In this document: piece after piece, positions 12,565-24,043 of the stretch
How positions within the stretch are numbered: the stretch's first letter is position 1
Layout: each line of letters starts with the position of its first letter
Assembly: GCA_032207245.1 (NCBI GenBank)
Contig: CM063501.1
Coordinates: forward strand, 58,607,503 to 58,671,502
DNA from: Pardosa pseudoannulata
Lineage: Eukaryota; Arthropoda; Arachnida; Araneae; Lycosidae
Length of the DNA: 64,000 nt
Reading direction: 5' to 3'
Translations under genes and position numbers: made by a program
Notes under the pieces: model-generated
Told to the model about the DNA's origin: nothing
The model's input: only the letters and a program-made list of their open reading frames with translations
The model's database searches: none

Positions 12565-13136
12565 TTGTCTCTCACGTGTTTTTTAATGCATATTTAAATG
12601 AATAATAAAATTTTCATTTAAATGTGTACTTCTTGTGCGTTTTCTTTTCTTAAATTAAAAAAAAAATTACACTTATATTTCTTAATGTATTACATTCCCC
12701 CTTCAATTTTTCACTTTTTCCTGAGCAATGTATTAAGTTTTAATCAGTTGTTAGAACCTGCATTTTTATACCATTGTTTTTTTACGTTTAAAGAAGGACA
12801 CTAAGCTTATTTATATCTCACGAACTGGGGATACGGTCTTCGGCCTACGAACGCAGATTTAACACCACACTCCTTTGAACTACTTCAAATTATGCCAACA
12901 TAATTTCAATTATTTATTTGAGTACCATTGCAGTAAAATCTGAACTGTAGAGGATTCAGTCCAAGGAGTTCAGACCACAACACTTTTTGTGAATTCTTTA
13001 TTGTTTTATACTTAATTTAATTTAAACATATCTAAATTAGTTAGTTTTTTCGTGCATCATTTTTGCTGTGGTTCTAACTAGGAAATTACAATAGAATTTT
13101 AATGACTGAAATTGTTTTTTTTTCACATTTCTATTA
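12565..13136. other. AT-rich sequence, nothing recognised
   Basis: No shared repeat and no gene were seen. A 60-codon ORF at 12622-12804 overlaps the boundary and has no family features. Confidence 0.5.
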
Positions 13137-14026
13137 CTAGCATATATCCCGTCATATGACGGGATCAGTAAAATTTTTAATTTTCTCGAATTGTAAAGTA
13201 CTTTATAAAGCAGGCAAAAAATATAGTTTGTTTTTTGGCTGACAATTATCGAGAATTATCTGGTACAAGCTCAATAATTTTTTTATCTTTACTGACCGCA
13301 TGTTTTTTGCTCCCTTTAATTTATCTTGTTAAATTACGTGATAGAATGGAGAGTAGAGGTTTTAATATTGACAGCGATTATTTGGCGGTACATATGAATG
13401 ATGTCCAAAACGTAGCGAATCGATTTCAAATCGTGTGGTTAAAAAAACAAACACACAAACGAACAAACTTCTTAATTTTCAAAGATTTATAACTTAAACG
13501 CTAGATATTTATTAGTCCGCGAAATAGAGTTCTAGACTTTTATGAAAATTATTTGTTGATAATACCGGTGATAAAATTTTCATTGCAACAAAAGATAATC
13601 GATGTTTAATATTAGCACATAAGTACCTAATCTATTATTTAATACAAATGTAACAGAAAATTATGTAATATTTAAGTTCAGTGATAAAACGTATGAAAAT
13701 AAATCTGACGATATTTAAATAATTTAAAATAGGAAATGATTAAAAGTGATGGTTAAAGGAATGTCGTCATAATGTTAGAAGAAAAATGTTACTTTTACCT
13801 ATTTATTATGCGATATATTTAATGTTTTGCTCTTAACGGGGGCAACAGAGCATGAAATAATGGTATTAAACACTCAAAAAGGGAGGAAGGGGTGGATTTT
13901 TAACTCGCTTTGAATTTTCCTAACCCTAACTCATCAAAAATACAATATGGATGCCTCTTATTATTCCAGGTACAACCACTTCATAAATTCGAGGACAAAC
14001 AACTTAGGCTATTATTATATAGGGGA
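13137..14026 (-). mobile_element. Non-autonomous Helitron, copy 1
   Basis: Read on the minus strand it starts A|TCCCCTATATAATAATAGCC (at 14026) and ends with a perfect CCCGTCATATGACGGG hairpin, eight bases, then CTAG|T (at 13137). This is the standard Helitron anatomy: 5' TC, 3' hairpin, CTRR, insertion between A and T, no terminal inverted repeats. Its 5' subterminal region (TTATGAAGTGGTTGTACCTG region) and 3' region match the copies at 32132 and 37876. It encodes no Rep or helicase. The plus-strand 85-codon ORF at 13235-13492 is antisense to the element and unlike any Helitron protein. Confidence 0.87.
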
Positions 14027-15626
14027 TTAAGTTATTTTTGTTGTTGTTTTTATAGCATAACAATACAAATTATTTTTTTTTATTCCTTCTATCATAAGTG
14101 TCATCGGTGTATGTTCTACAGATTTTATTCAACAAAAAAAAGAATTCCTACGCGACCACACTGCACTGTGTCATATAAAAGAAATTTTAAACGATAATGT
14201 GCTAGTGAAAGAAGCGACGCTTTGCTAACCAAAACTCCCACTCACTGGCTTATGAAACAAAAAATTTAAGCAGATGCTTCTCGAGTAGCAAAACTACTGT
14301 CACCACAGGCAGCACTCTCTATAGCTTTTTAAAGGAAATCAAAATGAAAACTGGATGTCAGTAAATGGCCCCTTTACAAACCACTGACTTTGCCCGCGAT
14401 ATCTTCACAGAATCCACTTGTTGGATCGTTCCTCGAGGGGATTGTGTCTGCGGTATAGTTGGCGACTACAATCACTATCTTCACGACCTCCTGTCACACT
14501 ACTTGTAACTTAATAAACCCACAGACCCATCCACAGAACTATGGCCGAGATCCTAATCAGTAACATGGTATTGATAAGGAAGGCGACACGCCTGTTTGAC
14601 TGGCTCGACGAAAATTAATGCTTCCTCGTGGTAACATGAAGAACTTAGCCTAAAACCGCACTAATGCTCTGAGCTGGAACTGTCTCTCACATTAACAGTT
14701 CGATGTCAACGAATTGTTGCTTCACTACTTTCATGTCAGAAAGTTGCAACGAGTGTCCACAATGTATACCGAGTCAACGGGACTTTTAACATGGGCAGAA
14801 TGAGGACCCCCCGTGATTGCGAAAACTGTATGTATGTATTTATTGTCTAGTTTGTTTGTATACAATTATTTTGTTGGTGTTTAGTGTATTTTGTTATTAT
14901 AATTAAGGTCGCAGGCTGACTTTCCTGCCTTCGAAAAGCTGCCGAACCAGCATTCTAGCACCCTACACCCGACCATCTGGTGGTTGGCTGTTTACAGGTA
15001 GAATAACTATAAAGCGCCAGAATTTTCGAAAACTACTATCTACGGAATAGAAATTTCTTGGAAGTTTTATGAACGATTGCGAAAGTGATTCAGGCTATAA
15101 GATCATCTACACCACTAGATTATCTAATGACGTCACTAGAAGTGCATTTCGGCACTTAGGGTTATTATTAACATGAGATATTTTGCTACTATATAGAGGA
15201 TCTTCGTCATAGTGAGACAGCTAGTCTAAAATAATTGACTATTCCAATAGTTTAGAGTCCCTGTGACTAGCAGCCTATATCAGTTTAATTTTTAGATACG
15301 ACAATATGAAAGTACCGATGTTTGGAATCTGGGTTTATCTCAAGTTTGTGATCTAAACATTTTAACATTATATAAACTATATATTTGTCTTTGTGTGGCC
15401 TAAAATTATATTCTTTCAACGTAAAACACTGCAGATTAATAAGTTTTTTTAAGTATATGTTTCAATTTTTCATGCCAGTTAGTTTTTAATTAGTTTTAAA
15501 TCTCTTTGTTTCATATATCTGTATATAGAACCAATTAAATGTTTGTATACTAAAAGATCGATATTTTTTTAATTCAAAAATTCAAACTATCGTTTAGGTT
15601 TGTTAGTGTTTGTATATGGGGCTTAA

Positions 15627-15740
15627 TTAGGATGGGAAAAACTGTTTAAAGCCAATATCGAAAGTCTACAATCAACAGAACTCATGAAGCAAGGAATCGA
15701 ATATACTGTCCTACCTATTCGGCCATCTTTTATTCAACCC
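15627..15740 (-). mobile_element. Degenerate SINE (family A)
   Basis: Reverse orientation: ACTGTTTAAAGCCAATATCG body, GGAATCGAATATACTG B-box relic, and a head ending CCTATTCGGCCATCTTT. Confidence 0.5.
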
Positions 15741-16009
15741 TTTGAGTAACCCTTTAAATTTCGGCACCAATTTTTTAATTACATTTGCTACAATAACCGG
15801 TGGCCGAAAAATCTCACGATAATAGTTATAAGATTCTCAAACATGATTGACGTTAAATTACCAACCGTTAAGAAACGTTTTTTTTCCGATTCTTATAACA
15901 TTTAAAATGTTCTAACTCTGGTTATAAACGTCATGAGGATTCCATATGAACTAGCTTCATCTAATTGTAAAACTTTCTCTTTGTGCAGTTAATATACAAG
16001 CAGACATTA

Positions 16010-16072
16010 ATAATTTCATTTTTCCGCTTAAACACAGATTAATCGCGGTTAGCCATTAAACGACTTTGATGT
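16010..16072. mobile_element. Partial Harbinger-like MITE
   Basis: ACAGATTAATCGCGGTTAGC followed by CATTAAACGACTTTG matches the right half of the element at 62887-63020. The left half is not preserved. Confidence 0.55.
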
Positions 16073-16646
16073 GACACGCGCTTAGCGTTTAACCCTAAAT
16101 GGTGACTATTTAAAACTCAAACAATTACATTTATTATTGTACTAGCTCATATGACTGTATATAAACATCAAGCGGATATTATAGAAAGAGCTAGTGAATT
16201 ATTAACGTTGATTTATTGTTAAAAAATTTACCCATGTTTGCTAATAGTTAAATACTTAGAACCAATACACCATTGCATGATGAAGGTGTGATGGTTACGC
16301 AATTTTGGCTACGTTTGACGTCATATATCGCATATCAATGTCTTTTATATATTTATTCTTTATAAAGTATTTTATGTAATGTATCCTGACATTTTGTTAT
16401 ATAAATTGATCTTTATTCACGTTTGTACAGTTTAATTATTGTAGTATTATTTGTGGCAGCACACTATTGTAAATATGCAAATTATCTTGTATGTTGCCTG
16501 ACTACTTAAGAGTCATCGTGCCAGTAGAACGGTGGCTCGGTTGTATCCAGGGTGCTGATGTTTATTTGTTTATTTATTGTTTCTTAAATAAATGCGTACG
16601 TCTGAGTGAGTAGTGTTATTTTGACTGCACCATACAAATCCCTTCT

Positions 16647-16659
16647 GATATATATATCG

Positions 16660-16711
<52 letters not shown>

Positions 16712-16727
16712 ATATATATATCGAGAT

Positions 16728-16758
<31 letters not shown>

Positions 16759-17316
16759 GATATATCGATATGTATATAGATATATCTATATATCGATATG
16801 TATATCGATATATCTATATATCGATATGTATATCGATATATCTATATATCGATATGTATATCGATATATCTATATATCGATATGTATATCGATATATCTA
16901 TATATCGATACTATACCGATATAAATGTATCGATATATATACCGATATATCGATATATATGTATCGAGATATATATATATATGTATCGATATATATATCG
17001 ATATATACCGATATATATGTATCGTTATATATCGATATAATTGTATCGATATATATGTATCGATATATATATGTATCGATATAGCGATATATATGTATCG
17101 ATATATCTATATATCGATATGTATATCGATATATCTATATATCGATATATATATATATCGATATATATGTATCGATATATATATGTATCGATATATATAT
17201 CGATATATACCGATATATGTATCGATATATATATATATATATCGATATATGTATCGATTTATATATCGATATATATATATCGATATAGCGATATATATAT
17301 AGATACAAATATATCG

Positions 17317-17354
<38 letters not shown>

Positions 17355-17870
17355 CGATAATATCGATATATTATCGATATTATATCTATATCGATATATA
17401 AGTATCGATAATATATATATCGATATATATGTATCGATACATATATATCGATTATATGATATATATAGATACAAAAATATCGATACAAATATATATCTAT
17501 ATATATATATATGTATCGATAGATATATCGATATATATGTATCGATATATATACGATATATCGATACATATATCGATGTATATATATATATGTATCTATA
17601 TATATCGATATAAATATATATCGATACATCTATATCGATATATATATCGATACATATATGTCGATATATCTATATATATATCGATACTTTATATCGATAT
17701 ATATATAAACATACAATATATCGATACATCGATATATATGTATCGAAATATATATCGATATATATATAATATATGTAAGATGTATATATACCGATTATCG
17801 ATAAATGTATCGTTATATATCGATATATGTATCGATATATCGATATATATACCGATATATATATGTATCG

Positions 17871-17914
<44 letters not shown>
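16647..17914. repeat. AT/CGATATA simple satellite ending in (TG)n
   Basis: About 1.27 kb consists almost only of TA steps punctuated by ATCGAT. Near 16780-16905 a 28-bp unit built from TATATCGATATATCTATATA repeats about five times. Elsewhere spacing is irregular. 17889-17914 is a pure (TG)n tract. The sequence is nearly self-complementary, so both strands carry long stop-free frames of Tyr, Ile, Ser, Asp and Arg (up to 195 codons). These are not genes. Confidence 0.95.
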
Positions 17915-20269
17915 AGTGATCCCTACGTATTCTACATTCATCATCGTCGAGTCATAGCAGGTGTCCGCCATAAAGATATATTCACCAAGTGTGACAATCC
18001 TATTTATTCAAGTTAAGATATGATACTATGGCAATAGCAAAACCAAAATTTTCCTACGTGCTTATGTCTAATCATAATACTTTCACTTTATGTTTGGCCC
18101 CAAATTTTGAATGGTGGTTAGGAAATTCTAGACTAGTACGGTCATTTACTACAGTAGTGAGGCTTGAACCCATGAACTCTTTGAACAGCAGCGCAGCGTC
18201 CGTACTGAGCGAAGAGTTCATTACGAGGTGTATTAATTCATTAAAACTAAAGTGTCCGTCTACAATCTGTAATTTATATAGTTTAAAATTTTTACTAGTA
18301 TGTGTATGAAGTGTAGTTGATTACGCTATCTATTGATATGTACTAAACAGAGCCAATTTTCTATCCATGAAGCAGCTTTTGTTGTGTTTAACAAAATTTA
18401 AAAATAGTATTAAAAATTGACTATTTTAAACGAAGTTAAAGTTTTTATACAATTATCCTGGAATTACTAACCAATGTTTAATATCTCCATAACATCTAGA
18501 ACTTAACCTTCGATATTTCCCAGGATTGTGGTAATGTTTAATTATTAAGTATTAGTTCAATTATTTATTGTCTGTATATAATTTAATTACAGTATGTTAT
18601 ACTCATACAATGAGGCAATAAGTTCCTAGCCAAAATTTACTGAACTTACATATATAATGTATTAAACCGAGTGTCAGCTCTGTTTGGTTTGTTATATTCA
18701 CCATGACCTTTATTAGACGGTATGTTATATTAAGAGAGAAAGTTAGATTAGACGTGTGGTATCATATGATAAGACTATTAAGATCTTCATATATCCAAAT
18801 GCCATTTTTTGATTTCGATATATTACTTACCTTGTCCAGGTTTTGTCCATTTCACTAGTGGTCTGTTAGAAATATTAATTTATAGGTTTCTCAATTACGT
18901 TGAATAACCTAGAAGTTCGAAGACCAATTCAAAAATACACCTGTGGAAAATAGATTTGGGCGTTATAAATGATTGTAAATTAATTGCAAGAATTGGCAAT
19001 TAACTTACAAATTGTGTGTAAATAAACACAGACACAAAGGAATATATATTTTTGCAACAAAAAAAACCAAAGAAAATAAAAAGCGGATGATTATACAGAA
19101 AATTGGTTTCATTCCTAATTTCTTCTATGTTATTTTTAAATCTTCAGCTTATATCGGAATTAAAAATCCTTCACAAGTTTATAATTCAAAATAGTTTTCT
19201 TTCAGCAATTTAGGTAAACTATTGAATAGAATTTTCCTTCTACTGATTACTAGATATGAAGTTTGATCTAAGTGATCAGTTTCAGCTCGTCGAGCATTGA
19301 TCTTAAATTTCATATAAAGTTGTAGTGATAATATTATACGATAACAAAATTAAATTGCTTTCCATTTTGATTCTTTTCAAGAATGATGCGACAGTTATAT
19401 TCTGGGATTCTCAAAGTATAAATAGGTAGCTTTCCATCAGTTTTCAGCAAAGTTGCATGTAATTTTAATTATATGGTATTTTTGTCCGTAATCATTGTAA
19501 CGTCCATAGATAGTAAAGAGAGTCATCTTTCCACGGAATATTCACTCCGTTACAAGCGTATTTTCTCATTTATCAATAGAAAAACAGAAGCAGAGAACTG
19601 TTTCGCCGCTACGTCCGAGCTGTATTATCAATGACAGGAGATCGATGGCTAAAAGAAGACTAAGAGAGGTTACAAAGTAATTTTTTTGGGGGGGGATTTT
19701 CTAGGGAAAGAGATAAACAACCGCTTTACCTCCGTATAGAGTAAAAACAACAATACCAATAAAGTGTAGAGTAATATTTAACTGTAACAGGAAAAACCAG
19801 TTACTTTTGTACTATTATATATCTCTGCTGTTCCGTTCATGTCAATATGACCCGAAACAAAACTTATATGTCCATAACAAAATATAGTACAGGAATATTT
19901 TCCTGAGACTGCTTGATATCATTGGTAAATATGTACTCCTAGTGGATTTAGGTGTACTTGCATTTTGAAGGAATATTTCTCAATTTATACATAATGTATC
20001 GATCGGGACAATAAGACTGGTGTAAAAAAATTTATGCTTTCTCCTATATGTTAATTTTTGTTTGGAATGATTCAAAAGTTATTTATCCATTTTTAAAACT
20101 TATTTCATTGACTTATGTGCTTGGTCACATAACAACAGAACAGAGAGCATGCATAGTCAAAATATTGACCATGCCCAATTGGGGGAGGGAGGTAAACCAT
20201 TTGATCTTATTGCAAAGCTTCTTTATTTTTCTGCTCTATTTCACTTTCTGATATACTGTAAAAGGGTTG
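17915..20269. other. AT-rich unique sequence, nothing recognised
   Basis: No repeat shared with the window and no coding family was seen. Around 18110-18215 a faint resemblance to SINE family A (GAGGCTTGAACCCATGAACTC) may be an eroded minus-strand copy, but it is too weak to list separately. Confidence 0.5.
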
Positions 20270-22141
20270 AGCCTATGAATGTAAGAGAAAAGATGATGAA
20301 TCGCCTAAATTTCAGTCACGTTGATATAGCTAAACTAATAGAAGCTTCTGTCAGCTATGAAGATTGTTCGAGTTGGAAAATTATACTCGATGGTGAAATA
20401 CAGGATTATCATACTCGATGCGATAGTCGAAGTGGTGAAATCGGGACTGAAAGCTCTGATAAAGAATTTTGATACCGATATGCAACAAATGAACTACAAA
20501 GAAATTCCAAGAATCGGGAAATTGATCCACTGCCATTTTCTTCTCAATCAACAGCTGCTAATATTATAAAAACTACTGCAAAAGTCACAAAATACGCAAC
20601 AGCAAAGATAACAGACGTAAAAAGTACATTTGAGTTATTATTCAGTTCAATTGAAAATGAAATAATAAAAATGACTATTATTGAAAAAAAAAAGTTACAA
20701 GGAAAAAATTGGAAAATATTGAAAGAGAAACATTTGAAGAATATATTGAATTATTAGGTTTAGCTGGTGTTTTTTAATCATATTGAAAATAATCAAAAAG
20801 CTTATGGGATAAAGAAACTAATAGAAATATATTTCTTGCGACAATGTCATTTGAAACATTTCGTACTATAACAAGGATTATTCTCGTTTTGATTATAAAT
20901 CCACTCTTCAAGAAAGAAGAAATTTGGGTAAATTAGCTGCAGTGCGAAAAATCTGAGAAAAGTGGGTAGATATTCTACCAAAATAATATACGAATGAAAA
21001 AAATATTACTGTAGATGAACAATTAGTAGGATTTAGTGGCCAATGTCCAGTCAAATAATACATAACCAGCAGAGTCGTACGAAAAGTGGGGGATGTTAGC
21101 GAAACCCCGCTCCTTGAGCTCAGACAAAAGGACAAAAATAAAAATTTTCGTAGAAACTATGCGAGCTATTAATTTTTTGAATTATGAACCCCCCCCCCTC
21201 TCCCTTGAAAAGTGTAAATCTCCTCCTTGAAAAAATTCGGAGTATGCCACTGATACCCAGTAAGCCGTCTGAATATGGGGTCAAAGAATGGATTTTATGT
21301 CACGGTAAAATTTAATAAAGACTTAAAATACAAATTTACAATGGAAAAGAACATGGGTCTAATCCAGAGAAATATCAGGGAGTACGAGTAGTGTGTGAAC
21401 TTTAGGTACTTTGGTTAAAACTTCAGTACAAGTGAACTTTGGATATTCGGGGCACACAATTATATGTGATATTATTTTCACATCTTTCAACTTAGAACAA
21501 CTCCTTATAAAACGGAAAATGACTATTATTGGTACCATTAGAAAAAAAATCAGAACTTCCCGTAGAAATACCAAAAGAGTTCACAGCTCATTATTTTATT
21601 TTACAGAAGACAAAACAGTTATTTATATATTCCAAAAGAGAACTAGAATGTTATTCATACGAGCGCTTTGCATCATGACAAAGAAGTCAGCAATAAACCT
21701 GACAAAAGCCATTAATGATCGTAGATTATAATTCGACTAAAGAGGATGACGGATACTCTTGATCAACTTTTAAACACATACACTCGTAAAAGAAAAACAA
21801 ATCGCTAACTCATGATAGTCTTCTATAACAAACTCGATAGTTCTAAGTACAATGTATTTATTCTATGGACTTGAATACAGAGTAAATAGAACGAAAAAAG
21901 TTGACTAAACGAAGGCTATTTTTGGAAGAACAGAAATACTCACTTTACCACACATTGAAGAGAGGCCACACCTAACAAGTGGTGAGGATTCAATAACAAA
22001 AGTGAAACGAATACAGAGAAATAAGGAAAATACATCGCCGGGATCTGTTGTAAATACTTTGTGTGTTAAACGTGCTAGACACGAGCTCTGTCCATCAAGC
22101 AATGATAAGAAAACTAATGTGTTATTATATTTGCAAATCTA
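20270..22141 (+). pseudogene. piggyBac transposase pseudogene (DDE_Tnp_1_7 type)
   Basis: A nearly full-length transposase can be followed in order through shifting frames. An N-terminal segment lies near 20280-20470. STFELLFSSIENEIIK follows near 20620-20670 and GLAGVF near 20760. Next come LATMSFETFRTI near 20840 and STLQERRNLGKLAAVRKIW near 20900-20955. The first catalytic-Asp motif, TVDEQLVGFSGQCP, is near 21008-21050. The second, CDIIFTSFNLEQLLIKRK, is near 21465-21518, followed by GTIRKK. The third, TDTLDQLLNTYTRKRKTNR, is near 21750-21806. A C-terminal Cys-rich relic (CVKRARHELCPSS) sits near 22060-22100. All three Asp motifs survive, but there are several frameshifts and stops, and a 183-bp insertion at 21070-21252. 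In piggyBac transposons this enzyme cuts and pastes DNA at TTAA. The element's own ends were not found. It is a plausible relative of the source for the TTAA elements here, but their termini cannot be linked to it directly. Confidence 0.92.
21070..21252. mobile_element. 183-bp hAT-like MITE inside the piggyBac pseudogene
   Basis: The insert interrupts the transposase between the codons for QY and the PSKPSEYG-like segment. It starts CAGAGTCGTACG and ends in the inverse of CAGTGGCATACTCCG. It is flanked by an 8-bp duplication, ATAACCAG at 21062-21069 and ATACCCAG at 21253-21260 (one mismatch). The 8-bp duplication and CAG-start termini fit hAT. The interior is AT-rich with a C10 run near 21188 and no coding capacity. 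Confidence 0.82.
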
Positions 22142-23842
22142 ATGTAGGATATTACAGTTCAAATTTTAAATAAAGTTAAGTTTGATATTAAAGATTTTTC
22201 TGTTATTTTTATAGATAGTTTATATAATTATATATATTTTTTTTAAACCTACAAAACTGTAAATTATTTATTAAATGACACCTGTCATTAACTCTATGAA
22301 GGGTTAGTTTTCTAAATTGGGTAATATTGAACCGAAAGCTACATATGTGGAGTAAATACGAAATACGAACAGCAGATCAGGGTGAAAATAGTTCGTCAGC
22401 TGTTGAAGGGGCAGAAACGCCCTGATAAATTTAAAAAACTGTCTAATCAACTTTAGGAATGATATACATGGAAAAATAATTCAGAGCAGCCAACTTTAAG
22501 TCGCCGGAGGAATGAAAAGTGTTACATAAAATTGAATTCTAAAAATGGTTATTACCGAAAAAGAAGTTTTAAGACAAAACGTATGGACTTCGAATGTAGA
22601 CCGAAGGTATCGCAATACACACAGAAATAATTTAGAGAAAAAGATAAATCAGAATTTAGAAAGAAACAGCGAAAAGCACAAGGCTGTCTGTTCTTTTTAA
22701 GGGTGGATTAAAGACATCAGCTATTCTAAGAGGTACTTTAAGCCTTTAAGCAGGAGAGAGAATTCCAGGATTATAAAGATAAACGTAATGTGGCACAGGA
22801 ATATCCGTTTTGAACCGTCTGGAAAATCTCCAGAAGTTGTTTTAATTTCTGTAAGGAATACCCTAATATTCTTATAAACTTGAGTTTTCTGATCTTTGGT
22901 GAATGTCACCGATCTCACAGACAGAAGCCGTATGTGTTCACCGGTCCATGAAAAGCCTAATATAACTTTTACTTTACAGACAAACAAATTGAACTTTAAA
23001 GTTAAATAAAAAAGGGAGTTTTTATAGCCTTTGATTTACGCATCAAAGAAAGGAATCAGACAATCAATGTCTTCAGTAAGTCACTCAAAGAAGTTTTAAA
23101 AATGGATAAAGTTTGGAAAACTGCCTGCCTCTAAGCGGTGGAAACATTCATAGCAATATGACCAGCAATAGTAAAAAAAAAATACCAAAGCGAGGGAAAA
23201 TATTGAAAATGATTTCTAAATCTTAGCTAATCTGTATCCAACTCTAATTACTACTATCACAATTAATTACTAGAAAATCTCCTAAAGTCAAGGTGGTGAA
23301 AGAGAAAAACAAAATTTAAAAGCAGCACACATATCAAACTAATGATTACATAACCATGATTAATAGCCTTTAATTGCATGTATGAGACCCAAAACAAATT
23401 ATGCAAATAGAAGACAAAATGAGCCTGAAATTAAACTTTTTGATAAAAAATTAATCTCCTAACTTATTTTAGAAAAAAAGTAAGACACCAAAGGTTTAAA
23501 ATGTAAATTTTACGACTGGTGGACAACTCTTTTCTAAATAATTGGATAAATTATTACTGAAAGAGAAACCATAATCCAAGGCAACAGCTCTCATGTGAAT
23601 GAGTTCAGTGCTAAGTCAATTGAAAGAAGAAAAATTATTCGAAGTTCAACGAACAAAGAGTATTAAAATAAACATATAATTAACCAGGATAAAGAAACTG
23701 AAGCCTGTTTAAAGAGACAGGCTAACAGGATATTCTGTTTAAAATTTCTGAATTTTAACGGCGAACAATTCTCTCTCACTTAGTTTCTAATTTTAGAAAA
23801 GATCTTAGTTTCTTGTTCTTCAGGATTCTTTCAAATATTCAA
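22142..23842. other. Purine-rich, decayed sequence without a recognised gene
   Basis: The strand is A- and G-rich, with short broken frames. It could be an eroded retroelement, but no Gag, protease, RT or integrase motif was convincing. A minus-strand 88-codon ORF at 22721-22987 has no family features. Confidence 0.45.
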
Positions 23843-23856
23843 CTACCAACAAGAAG

Positions 23857-24029
23857 GTTTGGTTTGGACTGCTACGGTCTACTTTTAGCAACACGAGGGC
23901 TAATGAGACCGGGACCTGCAGCTTAAAGCTGATTCCGAACGGCTACGAACATCTATACCACTGTGGGATTAGAATCCACGAACTCTGGTACCGAAGGCCG
24001 GCACCCTAACCAATCGGCCATCGTTCGGC
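23857..24029 (-). mobile_element. tRNA-derived SINE (family A, head type 1), with target-site duplication
   Basis: Complete copy on the minus strand. It has a tRNA-like head with A box TGGCCGATTGGTTAGGG and a B box (GGATTCTAATCCCA here, one step from GGTTCGAATCC). The body reads AGCCGTTCGGAATCAGCTTT, and the tail is CCAAACCAAACC. It is flanked by a perfect 14-bp duplication, CTACCAACAAGAAG, at 23843-23856 and 24030-24043. This shows insertion by target-primed reverse transcription, with the machinery supplied by a LINE elsewhere. Confidence 0.95.
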
Positions 24030-24043
24030 CTACCAACAAGAAG

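Larger units (their letters stand above)
14027..16646. other. Mostly unique sequence; 14.2-15.0 kb is less AT-rich
   Basis: About 14200-15000 is richer in G and C than its neighbours but has no long ORF and no protein motif I recognise, so it may be a decayed retroelement. Near 16440-16620 there is a short stretch with AATAAA inside TTCTTAAATAAATGCG, which looks LTR-like, but no partner repeat exists in the window. A partial Harbinger-like MITE lies at 16010-16072, ending TTAGCCATTAAACGACTTTG. Confidence 0.5.

Noticed and set aside
13235..13492. 85-residue plus-strand ORF with a hydrophobic stretch
   Set aside because: It is antisense within a Helitron copy and not conserved in the other two copies.
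16440..16640. Solo LTR with AATAAA
   Set aside because: No second LTR, no TG..CA boundary with duplication, and no internal retroelement sequence could be seen.
16770..17629. Long overlapping ORFs of 71-190 codons on both strands
   Set aside because: They are translations of the AT/CGATATA satellite, which lacks stop codons in some frames. The peptides are only Tyr, Ile, Ser, Asp, Arg and similar repeats.
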